64,000 nucleotides of DNA from Argyresthia goedartella (Eukaryota > Arthropoda > Insecta > Lepidoptera > Argyresthiidae): contig OX463808.1 of the NCBI GenBank assembly GCA_949825045.1, positions 29,449,674-29,513,673 of the forward strand. Direction: 5' to 3'. The translations under genes were made by a program, and so were the position numbers. A model generated the notes under the pieces. That model worked only from the letters and a program-made list of their open reading frames with translations, did not search any database and was not told the DNA's origin. This document shows positions 55,276-64,000 of the stretch, piece by piece (position 1 is the stretch's first letter; each line of letters begins with the position of its first letter).

Positions 55276-55560
55276 TCCTCCTCCGCTGTCCATCCGTCCG
55301 TCCGTCTGTCACCAGGCTGTATCTCATGAACCGTGATAGAAGACATCTGAAATTTTCACAGATGATATATTTCTGTTGCCGCTATAACAACAAATACTAA
55401 AAAACAGAATAAAATAAATATATTTAAGGGGGCTCCCATACAACATTTCTTTCAAAACCATATACAAACTTATGAATGCACCTGGTTATGTATATGGAGT
55501 ATGAACGTAGCCGCACCAATAACTTTGTAAACAACATTTTGCTATGTAAAATCCAAACTA
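55276..55560 (-). repeat. lepidopteran-type repeat joined to repeat D
   Basis: Contains TCACCAGGCTGTATCTCATG, CTGTTGCCGCTATAACAACA, then GGGGGCTCCCATACAAC running into repeat D (AAACTTATGAATGCACCTGG to ACAACATTTTGCTATGT). I recognise the first part as a sequence common in lepidopteran DNA, often annotated as Helitron-derived. The helicase-flanking D copy at 41.0 kb shares the GGGGGC junction. Confidence 0.5.
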
Positions 55561-55597
55561 TTCACTCCACACCATCTCTACCATTGTACGGTGGTAC

Positions 55598-55985
55598 AGA
55601 CTTTGGATGTTTATATGTGTTTGACGTCACTGATTCTGGTTCTCACGACACAGGGTTTCCTAGTGTGGGGCCAGAAGTAATACAAGGTGACTTTTAATTA
55701 GCTGACCATATGTTAGGACATGAGAGTACCCGTCATTATGAACAACTTTCCGGAAGAAATACATGGTCGCAAACGAAAAAAAATTGGGTCCCCCATAGTA
55801 ACTTGTAATCAGCTGATCGGGTCAATGTACTGAGGAACATTTTTTTTTACTTTTACGACCATATGTTTCTTCGTGAAGGTTGTTCATAATGATGGGTACT
55901 ATCATTCCCCAAAATATGGTCAGCTAATTAAATGTCACCTTGTATATGTGCCTGTATGTAATTTCATATGTTTAGGGATCTTGGT
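55598..55985 (+). mobile_element. SINE type A, 5' truncated and split by a MITE
   Basis: The tail motifs CTTTGGATGTTTATATGTGT, CACGACACAGGGTTTCCTAG and GTGGGGCCAGAAGTAA run to 55682. After the MITE the tail resumes with TATGTGCCTGTATGTAATTT at 55943. The uninterrupted order is seen at 7.9-8.0 kb. Confidence 0.75.
55683..55942. mobile_element. 260-bp MITE inserted at TA
   Basis: The outer ends CAAGGTGAC and GTCACCTTG are flanked by TA on both sides (55681-55682 and 55943-55944). The inverted arms extend about 100 bp: TAATTAGCTGACCATAT matches ATATGGTCAGCTAATTA, and TCATTATGAACAAC matches GTTGTTCATAATGA. TA duplication and long arms suggest a Tc1/mariner-type non-autonomous element. Confidence 0.85.
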
Positions 55986-56166
55986 CGTATTTAGGGAACC
56001 GTAAAGAAACAAGTAACCCTTATAGTTTCGTCATGTCTGTCTGTCTGTCCGTCCATGGACTAAACAGTTGAAATTTGTTATGTAGATGTATTTTGTTTGA
56101 AAAAGGCTAGTATTTAATCGCACATCAAAAATACTGATTTGCACAGCAAAAAATTATTAACAAAAA

Positions 56167-56237
56167 CACTTAAGTTTATGTTTTAAGTATTTTTTGTTGT
56201 TCTTACATGTTGAACCTAACGCGAAGGATAAAGGGGG
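56167..56237. repeat. MITE core fragment, target of the BEL element (left half)
   Basis: ACTTAAGTTTATGTTTTAAG, TTGTTGTTCTTACATGTTGA and GAAGGATAAAGGGGG match the core shared by families F1 and F2. The matching right half (GGGGGCTTTACTTCGCGAG) follows the BEL element at 61502. The original MITE's ends are not recognisable. Confidence 0.6.
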
Positions 56238-56782
56238 TGTTCGATTCCAAATCGATATTCGATCGATGGTTTCGGAACGGCCATTTTGAATTTGACGTTG
56301 CTGCCAACCTTGCAGTTTTTTGACAACTGACAGACGAAAAGCCCTCGCAATGTAACGCGTATTGATTGGGGTATTGAAATTAAATCGTAAGCCATCTGGA
56401 ATGTATTCGGGTTCCCCTCAGGATTGTCTATATAGCTGAGTGTGTTGTGGTTCCCCGAACCAGATAAAGTTCGCATTTACGTGGCCGATTGGTTTTTCCC
56501 ACGTAACATAACCTGTGTTGGAACACTGTGTTCGTCGAAGCTGGCCTGCCAGTCATACCTGGTTGGCTGAAGAACCTGTCTACCAAGAAGAGCCTAGGGT
56601 GCACCCGGGCCTTGCAGAGAGACAGGAGTTTGACGGGAACGAAGCACAGACCAGGTTAGATCGACACCATAATTACTAGCTCGGTGAATCGCCGACGTTC
56701 ACACTTCTTGGCATCTGATCGCTACGCTACCTCGTAGCTGATGGGCCCCTGCGAGGTCATTAGGTGCCGAGAGGCCTGAACA
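56238..56782 (+). repeat. BEL/Pao 5' LTR
   Basis: 545 bp, TG...CA ends, carrying the promoter and RNA start by family analogy. It differs from the 3' LTR at three sites (T/A in the GGAATGTATTC region, G/T in ACCAGG, A/T in GACACC). An open frame on its minus strand is a chance product repeated in both LTRs. Confidence 0.95.
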
Positions 56783-56785
56783 TTT

Positions 56786-56803
56786 TGGTAGCAAGAGCGT
56801 GGT
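56786..56803 (+). other. probable primer-binding site
   Basis: TGGTAGCAAGAGCGTGG lies four bases after the 5' LTR. Primer-binding sites start with TGG, complementary to the CCA of a tRNA. The tRNA was not identified. Confidence 0.45.
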
Positions 56804-57398
56804 TTCCTGAGATTTGCAGCCGTCAAGGGCTCCAGGAACCCACGATTTGGGACTATCAATCTGTAGGTATAGGCGGTTATTAGCTAACTTGGTGTTGTTC
56901 CTGTATCCACATAGATTGGTAGTATTGTAAGCTATAAGTCTATTGCTGGTAGTAGACAGACAGATATTACAGTTTTCCCTAAATGACCAGTTGTACTGAG
57001 ATGTGACTCAGAATAGTAGGTACTCAACTTAGGTACATTGTAGGTGAATTGAAATTTGCATTGAAGTACCAGTTAGTGAATCTATTAGTGGTATAGTAAT
57101 GCTAATGAATGTTTGGTTAACATAGGTAGTTACATCTATTGATAGCAGGCTATTACATTGTTTTCAGTTTATAGCAATTTATAACTTGAACTAATATTGA
57201 CTATCTGTGTGTGTTATAATGATAAAGGGAAACTAAATTGTATTTACAGAATTTATATAGATATAAAACTCGGTTCCTATTGTTTAAGGAAAACAGCATT
57301 GTTTAAGTTGTGGTTTAGGGTTCCCTCGTTTGGGTTGTAGACTGGAGGGTCCAATATAATTGAGTTACTGCAAATTGTGAGTAAGTATCGTTCCGATC

Positions 57399-59400
57399 AT
57401 GTCGTTATCTGAAATCCAGAAGGGTGTTTCTAAGGAACTCAGATGGTTTTCCTCCGCACACGGTCTGATAGACCGTTTAGATAGGCATGATGTGGTATTG
57501 GAGCGGTCTATGGACGTTAAGGAACGTTACAATAGGGTGCTCGAATTGTCCGCGCAGGCGGAATCAGTTGATGGTTGCGCACCTGACAGGCTGTCACGGT
57601 TGCTAGGGGATGTCGACCAATGTATGGAGATGGCAGCTGCTATCACGCAGAAGGCTGCGGACATACGTAGACAGCGCGAGTCCAGCCATGGTGGTGACAT
57701 TGAAGCACCTCTGCCGCTTCAGGGTTCAGGGTCCAGGTTACCGGCCATAAATATACCATTTTGACGGAGTGTCCGGTGAATGGATGAGCTTCATCAATCT
57801 GTTCGACAGTTTGGTGCACATGCGATCGGACATTACAAAGTCTGTCAAGATGGCTCAGCTGGTGGCAGCATTGAGGGGTGAGCCTAGGGAGCTGGTCGCT
57901 CATTTGACAGTTACGGAGGGTAACTATGAAACGGCCAGACAATTGTTGGTCAGACGTTACCATAACAAACGGAGGTTGGCCGATGCCCAACTGAACCGTT
58001 TGTTTAGTATCCCGGTTGTGAACAAGGTCGGGGCCATACAGACGGAGGTTTTGAACCCGTTGTTGTCCGTCACCAAGGCTCTAGAGAATCTTGGACTTCC
58101 GGTTGGTGAATGGTCGTACCTACTGCTGTACATTGTACTTTCCCGCCTACCCGCTGACGTGCAGACTCGTTTCGAACAGTCTCACGGGAGGTCGGCCGAG
58201 GACCTGCCCGCCTTCTCCGACTTGGTCGGATTCTTGGAAGAGGAGGCTCGACGGGCAGAGAATTTGGGGTTGACGGTCACCCATCCTTCGGAGCCACAGA
58301 GAGCTGCCGGGAGCGCTGTGAGTAGGGGCCCTCCGACGAGGAAGGACCGCACCAACCGGCAGTCATATGGGACTGTGAGTGCATTGACCCCACATAGTGA
58401 GACCTGCCCATGTTGTAGGCAGATTGGCCATGCTGTGGCCAATTGCAATAAGTTCGGGGAACTTAGGGTTCAGGGACGGCGCCGGATGGCCAAGCAGCGG
58501 AGCTGGTGTTTCCTGTGCCTCGGGCCACACATAGCTAGGTACTGCACGCGCACAAAAATGTGCGGATATTGTGGTGGGGCCCACAACAATCTGTTGTGCA
58601 TGAACCGGTCCGGCCAACAGCCACCACAGGGCCGTATCCAGGGTGACACGGCATGGGGCCCTGAGAATTCGTTTGCGACTCGGAGCGCAACTCAGGAGCC
58701 AACGTCCCCACGTCCACAGGGCCGTACCCAGGGTGATACGGCATGGGGCCCTGAGAATTCGTTTGCGACTCGGAGCGCAACTCAGGGGCCAACGTCCCCA
58801 CGTCCACAGGGCCGTACCCAGGGTGACACGGCATGGGGCCCTGAGAATTCGTTTGCGACTCGGAGCGCAACTCAGGGGCCAACGTCCCCACGTGCACAGG
58901 GCGGTACTAGGGTGCAGGGCCGCACTCAGGGTCATCACATGGGGGGCCCTGAGTTTTCGGTTGCGACTCAGCATCCGACTCAGCGGGCAATGGGGCCACA
59001 AGCACGCAGCCACCCAGGGGTGCAGGGCCGCACTCAGGGTCATCACATGGGGGGCCCTGAGTTTTCGGTTGCGACTCAGCATCCGACTCAGCGGGACATT
59101 GGGTATGTTGAGCGGGCCGTAACGGGCGGGTGGCATGGGACACCTTCGAGCTATGCGGATGCGGTTCGGACGCCGCCTCAGTTGTCGCCCCGCTCGTCGC
59201 CTCGTCCTCGTCGGTCGCATGTGATGTCCCCCCCGCTCATGGAGCGGCCACGGTTGAATTCACGCCCACCCCCCTTCGGGGGGCGTCGTAGGGTGGCAAT
59301 GGAACCGGCGCGTGGGCCATTTGTACAATGGGACCCTCTGGCGTATAGCTGCATACCTGATCGGTTACAGGCACAGTGGGGCCCCGGGGGCCCTCGCTAG
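57399..59400 (+). pseudogene. BEL/Pao Gag, frameshifted
   Basis: The first part, 121 codons from ATG at 57399, is helical and starts MSLSEIQKGVSKELRWF. It ends at a TGA (57762-57764) caused by one extra base in a run of T. The frame then continues at 57763 to 59400. This second part has the capsid-like region (GEWMSFINLFDSLVHMRSDI) and three zinc knuckles: C213-x2-C216-x4-H221-x4-C226, C247-x2-C250-x3-H254-x4-C259 and C265-x2-C268-x3-H272-x4-C277 (numbering from 57769). This knuckle series is typical of BEL/Pao Gag. After the knuckles comes an unusual proline- and glycine-rich region of tandem repeats. TAG at 59398-59400 closes the frame. Gag forms the particle that packages the RNA. Confidence 0.85.
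58627..59094 (+). repeat. tandem repeats in the Gag C-terminal region
   Basis: Three units of exactly 90 bp start at 58627, 58717 and 58807 (CAGGGCCGTA...), nearly identical, each encoding 30 residues with GDTAWGPENSFATRSATQ. Two units with a 108-bp spacing follow, at 58912 and 59020 (GTGCAGGGCCGCACTCAGGG), encoding GRTQGHHMGGPEFSVATQHP. All periods are multiples of three. Long open frames on the other frames and on the minus strand arise from this array. Confidence 0.95.
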
Positions 59401-60924
59401 GAATTTGCGGCCCAACAATTTGTTGCCCCCCAACCGGAGACGGTGGTGTTACCGATCGCCTCTGTGCTTGTTTGGGATTTGGCGGGCAACCCAACATACG
59501 TTCGCGCCCTATTAGATTCTGGAGCTCAGGGCTGCATTGTATCGAATGATTTAGCAAAATGGTTGGGCCTCAATATAAATAATGTATCGCTGCCGAGGAA
59601 ATTGGTCCCTGCTGGGGATTACAGGGCAACCCTTCACGGGTTTTGTGATGCCTCTGAACGAGGGTTTGCGGCAGCGGTTTATTTGCGAACCGTCACCTCC
59701 ACCGGGGAGGTCGACGTGCGTTTGGTTTTGGCAAAAAGCAAGGTAGCGCCTATTCGGACAAGGATGACGATTCCAAAACTGGAACTGTCCGGGGCTGCTC
59801 TTTTGACCAAACTTTTGAATCACACTCTAACAGTGTTGCTTGGGTCAGTGGTTTTGGAGGATACGGTGTACGCGTGGACGGACAGCCAGATTGTTTTGTG
59901 CTGGCTGAAGGCTTCGGTCCATAACTTAGAGGTTTTTGTTGCGAACCGTGTCTCCCAGATTATGTCGTCTGAGGTCCCACTGACCTGGAGACATGTACCA
60001 GGAGAATTGAACCCGTCTGATTGTGCATCCAGGGGATGTCGGGCTCCTGAACTCGTTACACACCATTTGTGGTGGGGACCACCCTGGCTTGCCAAGAGAG
60101 AATCGGACTGGCCCCACAGCTCCACCAAGGCGGTACATCTCGAGCTCGTTGCTGATCTCTCGACAGAGGCTTTCATTGCTTGTTTGGATAGGTTTGTTTC
60201 TCGAAGGGGACTTCCAACTTTGATCCGCTCTGATAACGGCACTAACTACATCGGTGCGGAGCGATACTTACGAGAGATAGTCAACTTTTTGAATGTAAAT
60301 AAAGTGGATATTGGAACGGCCCTCTCCCGTCGGGGTATACAGTGGACCTTCAGCCCACCGAGTTGCCCCCACTGGGCTGGGATTTTTGAGGCCGTAGTTA
60401 AGTCAGCTAAGACGCACTTGGGGCGTATAGTAGGTCAGACCGCGCTGACTTTTGAGGAGCTCGCGACATTGTTTTGTAAGATCGAGGCCGTTCTCAATTC
60501 GCGACCGTTGTGTCCGCTCAGCTCGGATCCAAATGACCTGGAGGCTCTGACCCCAGGCTATTTCTTGATAGGACAGCCACTTAACGCGTTGCCCGAGCAC
60601 CCCTTTGAGGGAGTGAAATTGTATCGGTTGTCAAGGTATCAGCTGTTGCAGCAGTTTACTCAGAATTTCTGGAAGCGTTGGTCGCTCGAGTATCTGCATA
60701 TCTTACAACAGCGCCTTAAGTGGACTGACAAAACCAGCCCCCCTAGTGTTGGTGACCTCGTTCTGGTTAAGGATGCTAACCTACCGCCACTACGTTGGCG
60801 CAGGGGGCGCATTGTTAACTTGTTCCCTGGCAAGGACGGGACCCCCCGGTCTGCAGAGGTTCTAGTAGGAGGCTCGGTTCTAAAACGAGCGGTAGCAACG
60901 TTGTCTCGGCTGCCCGTAGATTAG
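59401..60924 (+). pseudogene. BEL/Pao Pol with reverse transcriptase deleted
   Basis: Continues in the same frame as the second part of Gag, past a TAG. The protease has its active-site LLDSGAQGCIVS (D25, counting from 59443). Near 59610-59635 it joins directly to RNase H (HGFCDASERGFAAAVYL, KLELSGA, AWTDSQIVLCWL). The reverse transcriptase that should lie between is missing. Near 60108-60124 a second join, in frame, removes the integrase zinc-binding region and the start of its core, including the first catalytic aspartate. The second aspartate (D264 in RSDNGTNYIGA) and the glutamate (E316 in HWAGIFEAVVKS) remain, followed by the C-terminal domain (VGDLVLVKDANLPPLRWRRG). The 493 codons from 59443 are open despite both deletions. 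It cannot reverse transcribe or integrate on its own. Confidence 0.9.
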
Positions 60925-60956
60925 GGGACAGGTGGGTGCCTGTCCGGGCGGGTGAT

Positions 60957-61501
60957 TGTTCGATTCCAAATCGATATTCGATCGATGGTTTCGGAACGGC
61001 CATTTTGAATTTGACGTTGCTGCCAACCTTGCAGTTTTTTGACAACTGACAGACGAAAAGCCCTCGCAATGTAACGCGTATTGATTGGGGTATTGAAATT
61101 AAATCGTAAGCCATCTGGAATGAATTCGGGTTCCCCTCAGGATTGTCTATATAGCTGAGTGTGTTGTGGTTCCCCGAACCAGATAAAGTTCGCATTTACG
61201 TGGCCGATTGGTTTTTCCCACGTAACATAACCTGTGTTGGAACACTGTGTTCGTCGAAGCTGGCCTGCCAGTCATACCTGGTTGGCTGAAGAACCTGTCT
61301 ACCAAGAAGAGCCTAGGGTGCACCCGGGCCTTGCAGAGAGACAGGAGTTTGACGGGAACGAAGCACAGACCATGTTAGATCGACTCCATAATTACTAGCT
61401 CGGTGAATCGCCGACGTTCACACTTCTTGGCATCTGATCGCTACGCTACCTCGTAGCTGATGGGCCCCTGCGAGGTCATTAGGTGCCGAGAGGCCTGAAC
61501 A
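60957..61501 (+). repeat. BEL/Pao 3' LTR
   Basis: 545 bp, same ends as the 5' LTR. The G-rich stretch just before it (GTCCGGGCGGGTGA, 60942-60955) is the likely polypurine-type primer site, though it is not a pure purine run. Confidence 0.95.
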
Positions 61502-61756
61502 GGGGGCTTTACTTCGCGAGGGGGCTCATTCAGTTCAATACATGGAACTGAAACCAAAACATTTTTTTTCATCAAGCTTATATGAAATAATACTGTACTA
61601 ATCCTAAAAATTATATTGAGGTTCCTGAAGGCACTTTTCATCAAAGTAAATTGTTAAAGAGTAACCCTCTAACTTTTGAAGTAAGAAAGGGAAAAATCTA
61701 CAAAAAATATATGCTGTGTATCTTATAACACACTTTCAACGAAAATTGGTTTAAAC

Positions 61757-62258
61757 TAGTAGTTTATGTGACTGCTACATAATGGAGGGCATTAATACTC
61801 GAGAGTGGGTTTGTGAAACGAGCCGAAGGCGAGTTTCATAATAATATCACTCGAGAGTTTTAATGCCTAATTATGTACAGTCACATACACTAGTTTATCT
61901 ACACACATATCATAAGCTCTCTTTGATGTGTTCAGGAACCGCATGTTTGACCGGCATTGTGGCTCTGCAGTTGTTTAGCTTGTTCTGTAGTACCAACTTC
62001 ATGCAGGCGGGCGTCGGCGTACGAAATTTGAATGTCAGTACCAACTTCACAGACAAACTAGGGGCGGCACGCAGTCGGGCGTCGGCGTTCGAAATTTGAA
62101 TGTCATAATATGTAGAAAAACTACACATTATGGTCATAATGTGTAATTTTTCAGATAAGAAATGAGTTTTTACCAAGTAGTTTAACATTATGCTGATCGT
62201 AACGTGCGGTTTTTGTACGCAGTAAAGAGGGTTTATGATATGTGTGTAGATAAAAAAT
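61757..62258. mobile_element. double-hairpin repeat, copy 2
   Basis: About 500 bp matching 13215-13708 with high identity. The first hairpin, 61757-61893, pairs TTTATGTGACTGC and CATTAATACTCGAGAG with CTCGAGAGTTTTAATG and CAGTCACATACA. The second, 61894-62254, pairs TTTATCTACACACATATCAT with its exact complement at 62235-62254. No coding signature is present. Confidence 0.7.
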
Positions 62259-64000
62259 AAAATAAGCAGTTTTTAACATAAAAAAACATTTATAAAAAAC
62301 CGCAAAGATAACTTTGTCATTGATACAAACACTATGAAAAACAAAGTTACAACACATACATCCAGTCACATAATTACTGGCTACAACGGAACCCTTCATA
62401 GGCGAGTCCGACTCGCACTTGGCCACTTTTCTATCCTAGTGTGGGGACAGATGAAACGTAAGTCCCTGTATAAAAACGTTTATGTTTCCCTGTCTCTTCC
62501 GAAAAGTGATTACAACGGAATAAATAAATGACGCCATATAATATTCAAATCATAATTTTTACTTCACAAAAGGAGGAATTTCACAATTCGTCGGAATTAT
62601 TTTTTTAAGTATGTTAATCGATTTTTATTATTCGAATCAACTTAATACGGTTTTTGTTTTTAAAGGGTTTACTTCCGATTGGTCCCATTCCCATCAGGTC
62701 AGGATCTGATGATGGGTTCCTGGAGAAATCGAGAGAACTCTTCAAATAACATAGGCTGACCTATTTTTCATGGATACTCGTGCATTTGGACTCGGGAAGC
62801 ATCATTTGGTGAAGTGGAACGGATGATGAAGATCGTAGATGGCCAGCGGAACTGCCCGACCTAGGATTGCGATATGATAACTTTAGAAAGGTTGGTCAGT
62901 AATGTATGGTCCTCATAATTGGTGAATTTAGAAAAAAAAACAAAATTCAAAAAGAGTTTATTTCCATAAGAAACAGATAGGTTACACTTGGAGAATGTCA
63001 AATCTCAAACTAACATATATATAAGGTATAGGGAAATATAGAACTCAATTTGAATTCCGTCACCTCAATGTTTTAGATGCTGGAGGCAAAGAGGCGACTA
63101 GAAACCTCCTGCTTTATACGTTATTTTTTACAGAATTGGAGCTAACACCTTCCCAAGCTTTCTTGTCTTCTACAAAATCTGATATTTTGCCAGGAGAGCT
63201 CCTCCACAATCTTTCAAAGTTGCTCAGGATCTGATGAAGGGATCATGGGGAAATAAAGGGAACTCTTTAATGAATGAGGACTTGTTTTGTAACCAATAGG
63301 GTTTAATTGAAGTCTGTTTTTTCACTTTTTAATTAAATTATATAAACATAATATAAGTTCGTCGGTGTCCGTTCTAGTGATCAATATTTCACAGAGCAGC
63401 ACTTCAAAGCGTGGAAAAACATCAATGCAAGTGGTTATTATATATAAATGGTCAACTGCGAGTCGGACTCGCGCACAAAGGGTTCCGTGCCACCGCAAAA
63501 TGGAAGTCAAGTTTTTTGCAAGGGGATTAGGTGTATCTTTAATTTCCCTGTGTGTTTAGATAGCAAAATGTTGTTTACAAAGTTATTGGTGCGGCTTTAA
63601 TACTCCATGTACGTAACTAGGTACATTTTTAAGAATATATGTGGTATCGAAATAAATTCTCCCCCCCCCCATTTATCTATTTCTTGCCTAATTTCTCTTT
63701 TTTTAACTAAGCATTTTAACACTTCTTTGGTAACAATTTTTTCATGGGCAATATTGCTTTTGCCGTTAAATTTGGCGGAGTACATTCGATATCCCTTTCA
63801 CTCTAATTAGAACTCATTATAATTTATTCAATAGAATAGTTGTTCCACACATTCTCTTTAGCTTTTTAGTTTGTTTTCCCGCTAATGGCAGGTATTTTTT
63901 CGTATGCTTTTTTTTAGGCTAATGTAACTCGATTACGGCCTTGTGATGCCCGATTTTTGATGACGGTGCGTATTCAATTCATGTTCGAAATTTAAATAAA
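62259..64000. other. no gene; repeat D copy and simple sequence
   Basis: Repeat D (plus) lies at about 63562-63655 (CAAAATGTTGTTTACAAAGT, GTTATTGGTGCGGC, TATGTGGTATCGAAA), ending at a run of C (63661-63670). The palindromic phrase GCGAGTCCGACTCGC occurs near 62402 and a version of it, GCGAGTCGGACTCGC, near 63459; it is common at repeat ends in Lepidoptera. Similar phrases CAGGATCTGATGATGGG and CAGGATCTGATGAAGGG near 62699 and 63226 suggest two copies of another old repeat. No gene is supported. Confidence 0.4.

Larger units (their letters stand above)
56238..61501 (+). mobile_element. BEL/Pao LTR retrotransposon, internally deleted
   Basis: 5264 bp in all. Two 545-bp direct LTRs begin TGTTCGATTCC and end GGCCTGAACA, differ at only three positions, and are flanked by a 5-bp GGGGG duplication (56233-56237 and 61502-61506). 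The interior encodes Gag, a protease, RNase H and the C-terminal half of the integrase, but the reverse transcriptase and the front of the integrase are gone. Near-identical LTRs show recent insertion, so the element most likely moved using proteins of a complete relative. Its high G+C contrasts with the flanks. Confidence 0.9.

Noticed and set aside
56216..56476. Minus-strand open frame in the 5' LTR, repeated at 60815-61195
   Set aside because: It lies in both LTRs, has no protein motif and conflicts with the element's orientation.
58363..59143. Long minus-strand and alternate-frame open frames across the Gag repeats (up to 285 codons)
   Set aside because: They mirror the 90-bp and 108-bp repeats and lie opposite the zinc-knuckle frame, which is the real one.

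Overview
The window is animal genomic DNA, most likely from a lepidopteran insect. No intact host gene, rRNA or tRNA gene is visible. The sequence is AT-rich and carries tRNA-headed SINEs, mariner, a Helentron with an OTU protease gene, CR1/Jockey-group LINEs, a BEL/Pao LTR element and many foldback MITEs. A repeat at about 35.04-35.19 kb resembles one I know as very common in moths and butterflies. The lepidopteran assignment is recognition by eye, not a database result.

Layout. 0-10.4 kb: LINE tails, SINEs, a dead mariner split by a LINE 3' end, and several foldback MITEs. 10.5-12.6 kb: one interspersed repeat broken by a SINE, a LINE and a hAT-like element; an unbroken copy lies at 16.4-16.9 kb. 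13.2-17.7 kb: a double-hairpin repeat, more MITEs, LINE tails and a SINE. 18.6-28.25 kb: a large decayed Helentron with an OTU-like protease gene, a Rep with HUH and two-tyrosine motifs, and a PIF1-type helicase; it carries three later insertions and ends in a minisatellite. 28.4-29.3 kb: a second Rep fragment beside a near-perfect 455-bp palindrome. 29.3-36.3 kb: mostly unassigned DNA with a decayed LINE endonuclease, a SINE and the lepidopteran-type repeat. 36.3-41.2 kb (minus strand): a LINE with endonuclease and reverse transcriptase, a 430-bp foldback, and a 332-codon open fragment of another Helitron helicase. 41.9-44.2 kb: MITEs, one of them inside a SINE. 46.1-55.3 kb: three 5'-truncated or internally deleted LINEs and two SINEs. 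55.6-56.2 kb: another MITE inside a SINE. 56.24-61.50 kb: a BEL/Pao element with almost identical LTRs but no reverse transcriptase. 61.8-62.3 kb: the second double-hairpin copy.

How the parts relate. All recognisable coding sequence serves mobilisation. Nearly every large reading frame is broken by stops or frameshifts; the helicase fragment at 40.0-41.0 kb is the longest one free of them. Nesting gives a relative order of insertion at several sites. The BEL element is the youngest large insertion (3 differences between its 545-bp LTRs) and is internally deleted, so it probably moved using proteins from an intact relative. Several MITEs with different terminal repeats share one internal core, which suggests exchange of ends among non-autonomous elements.
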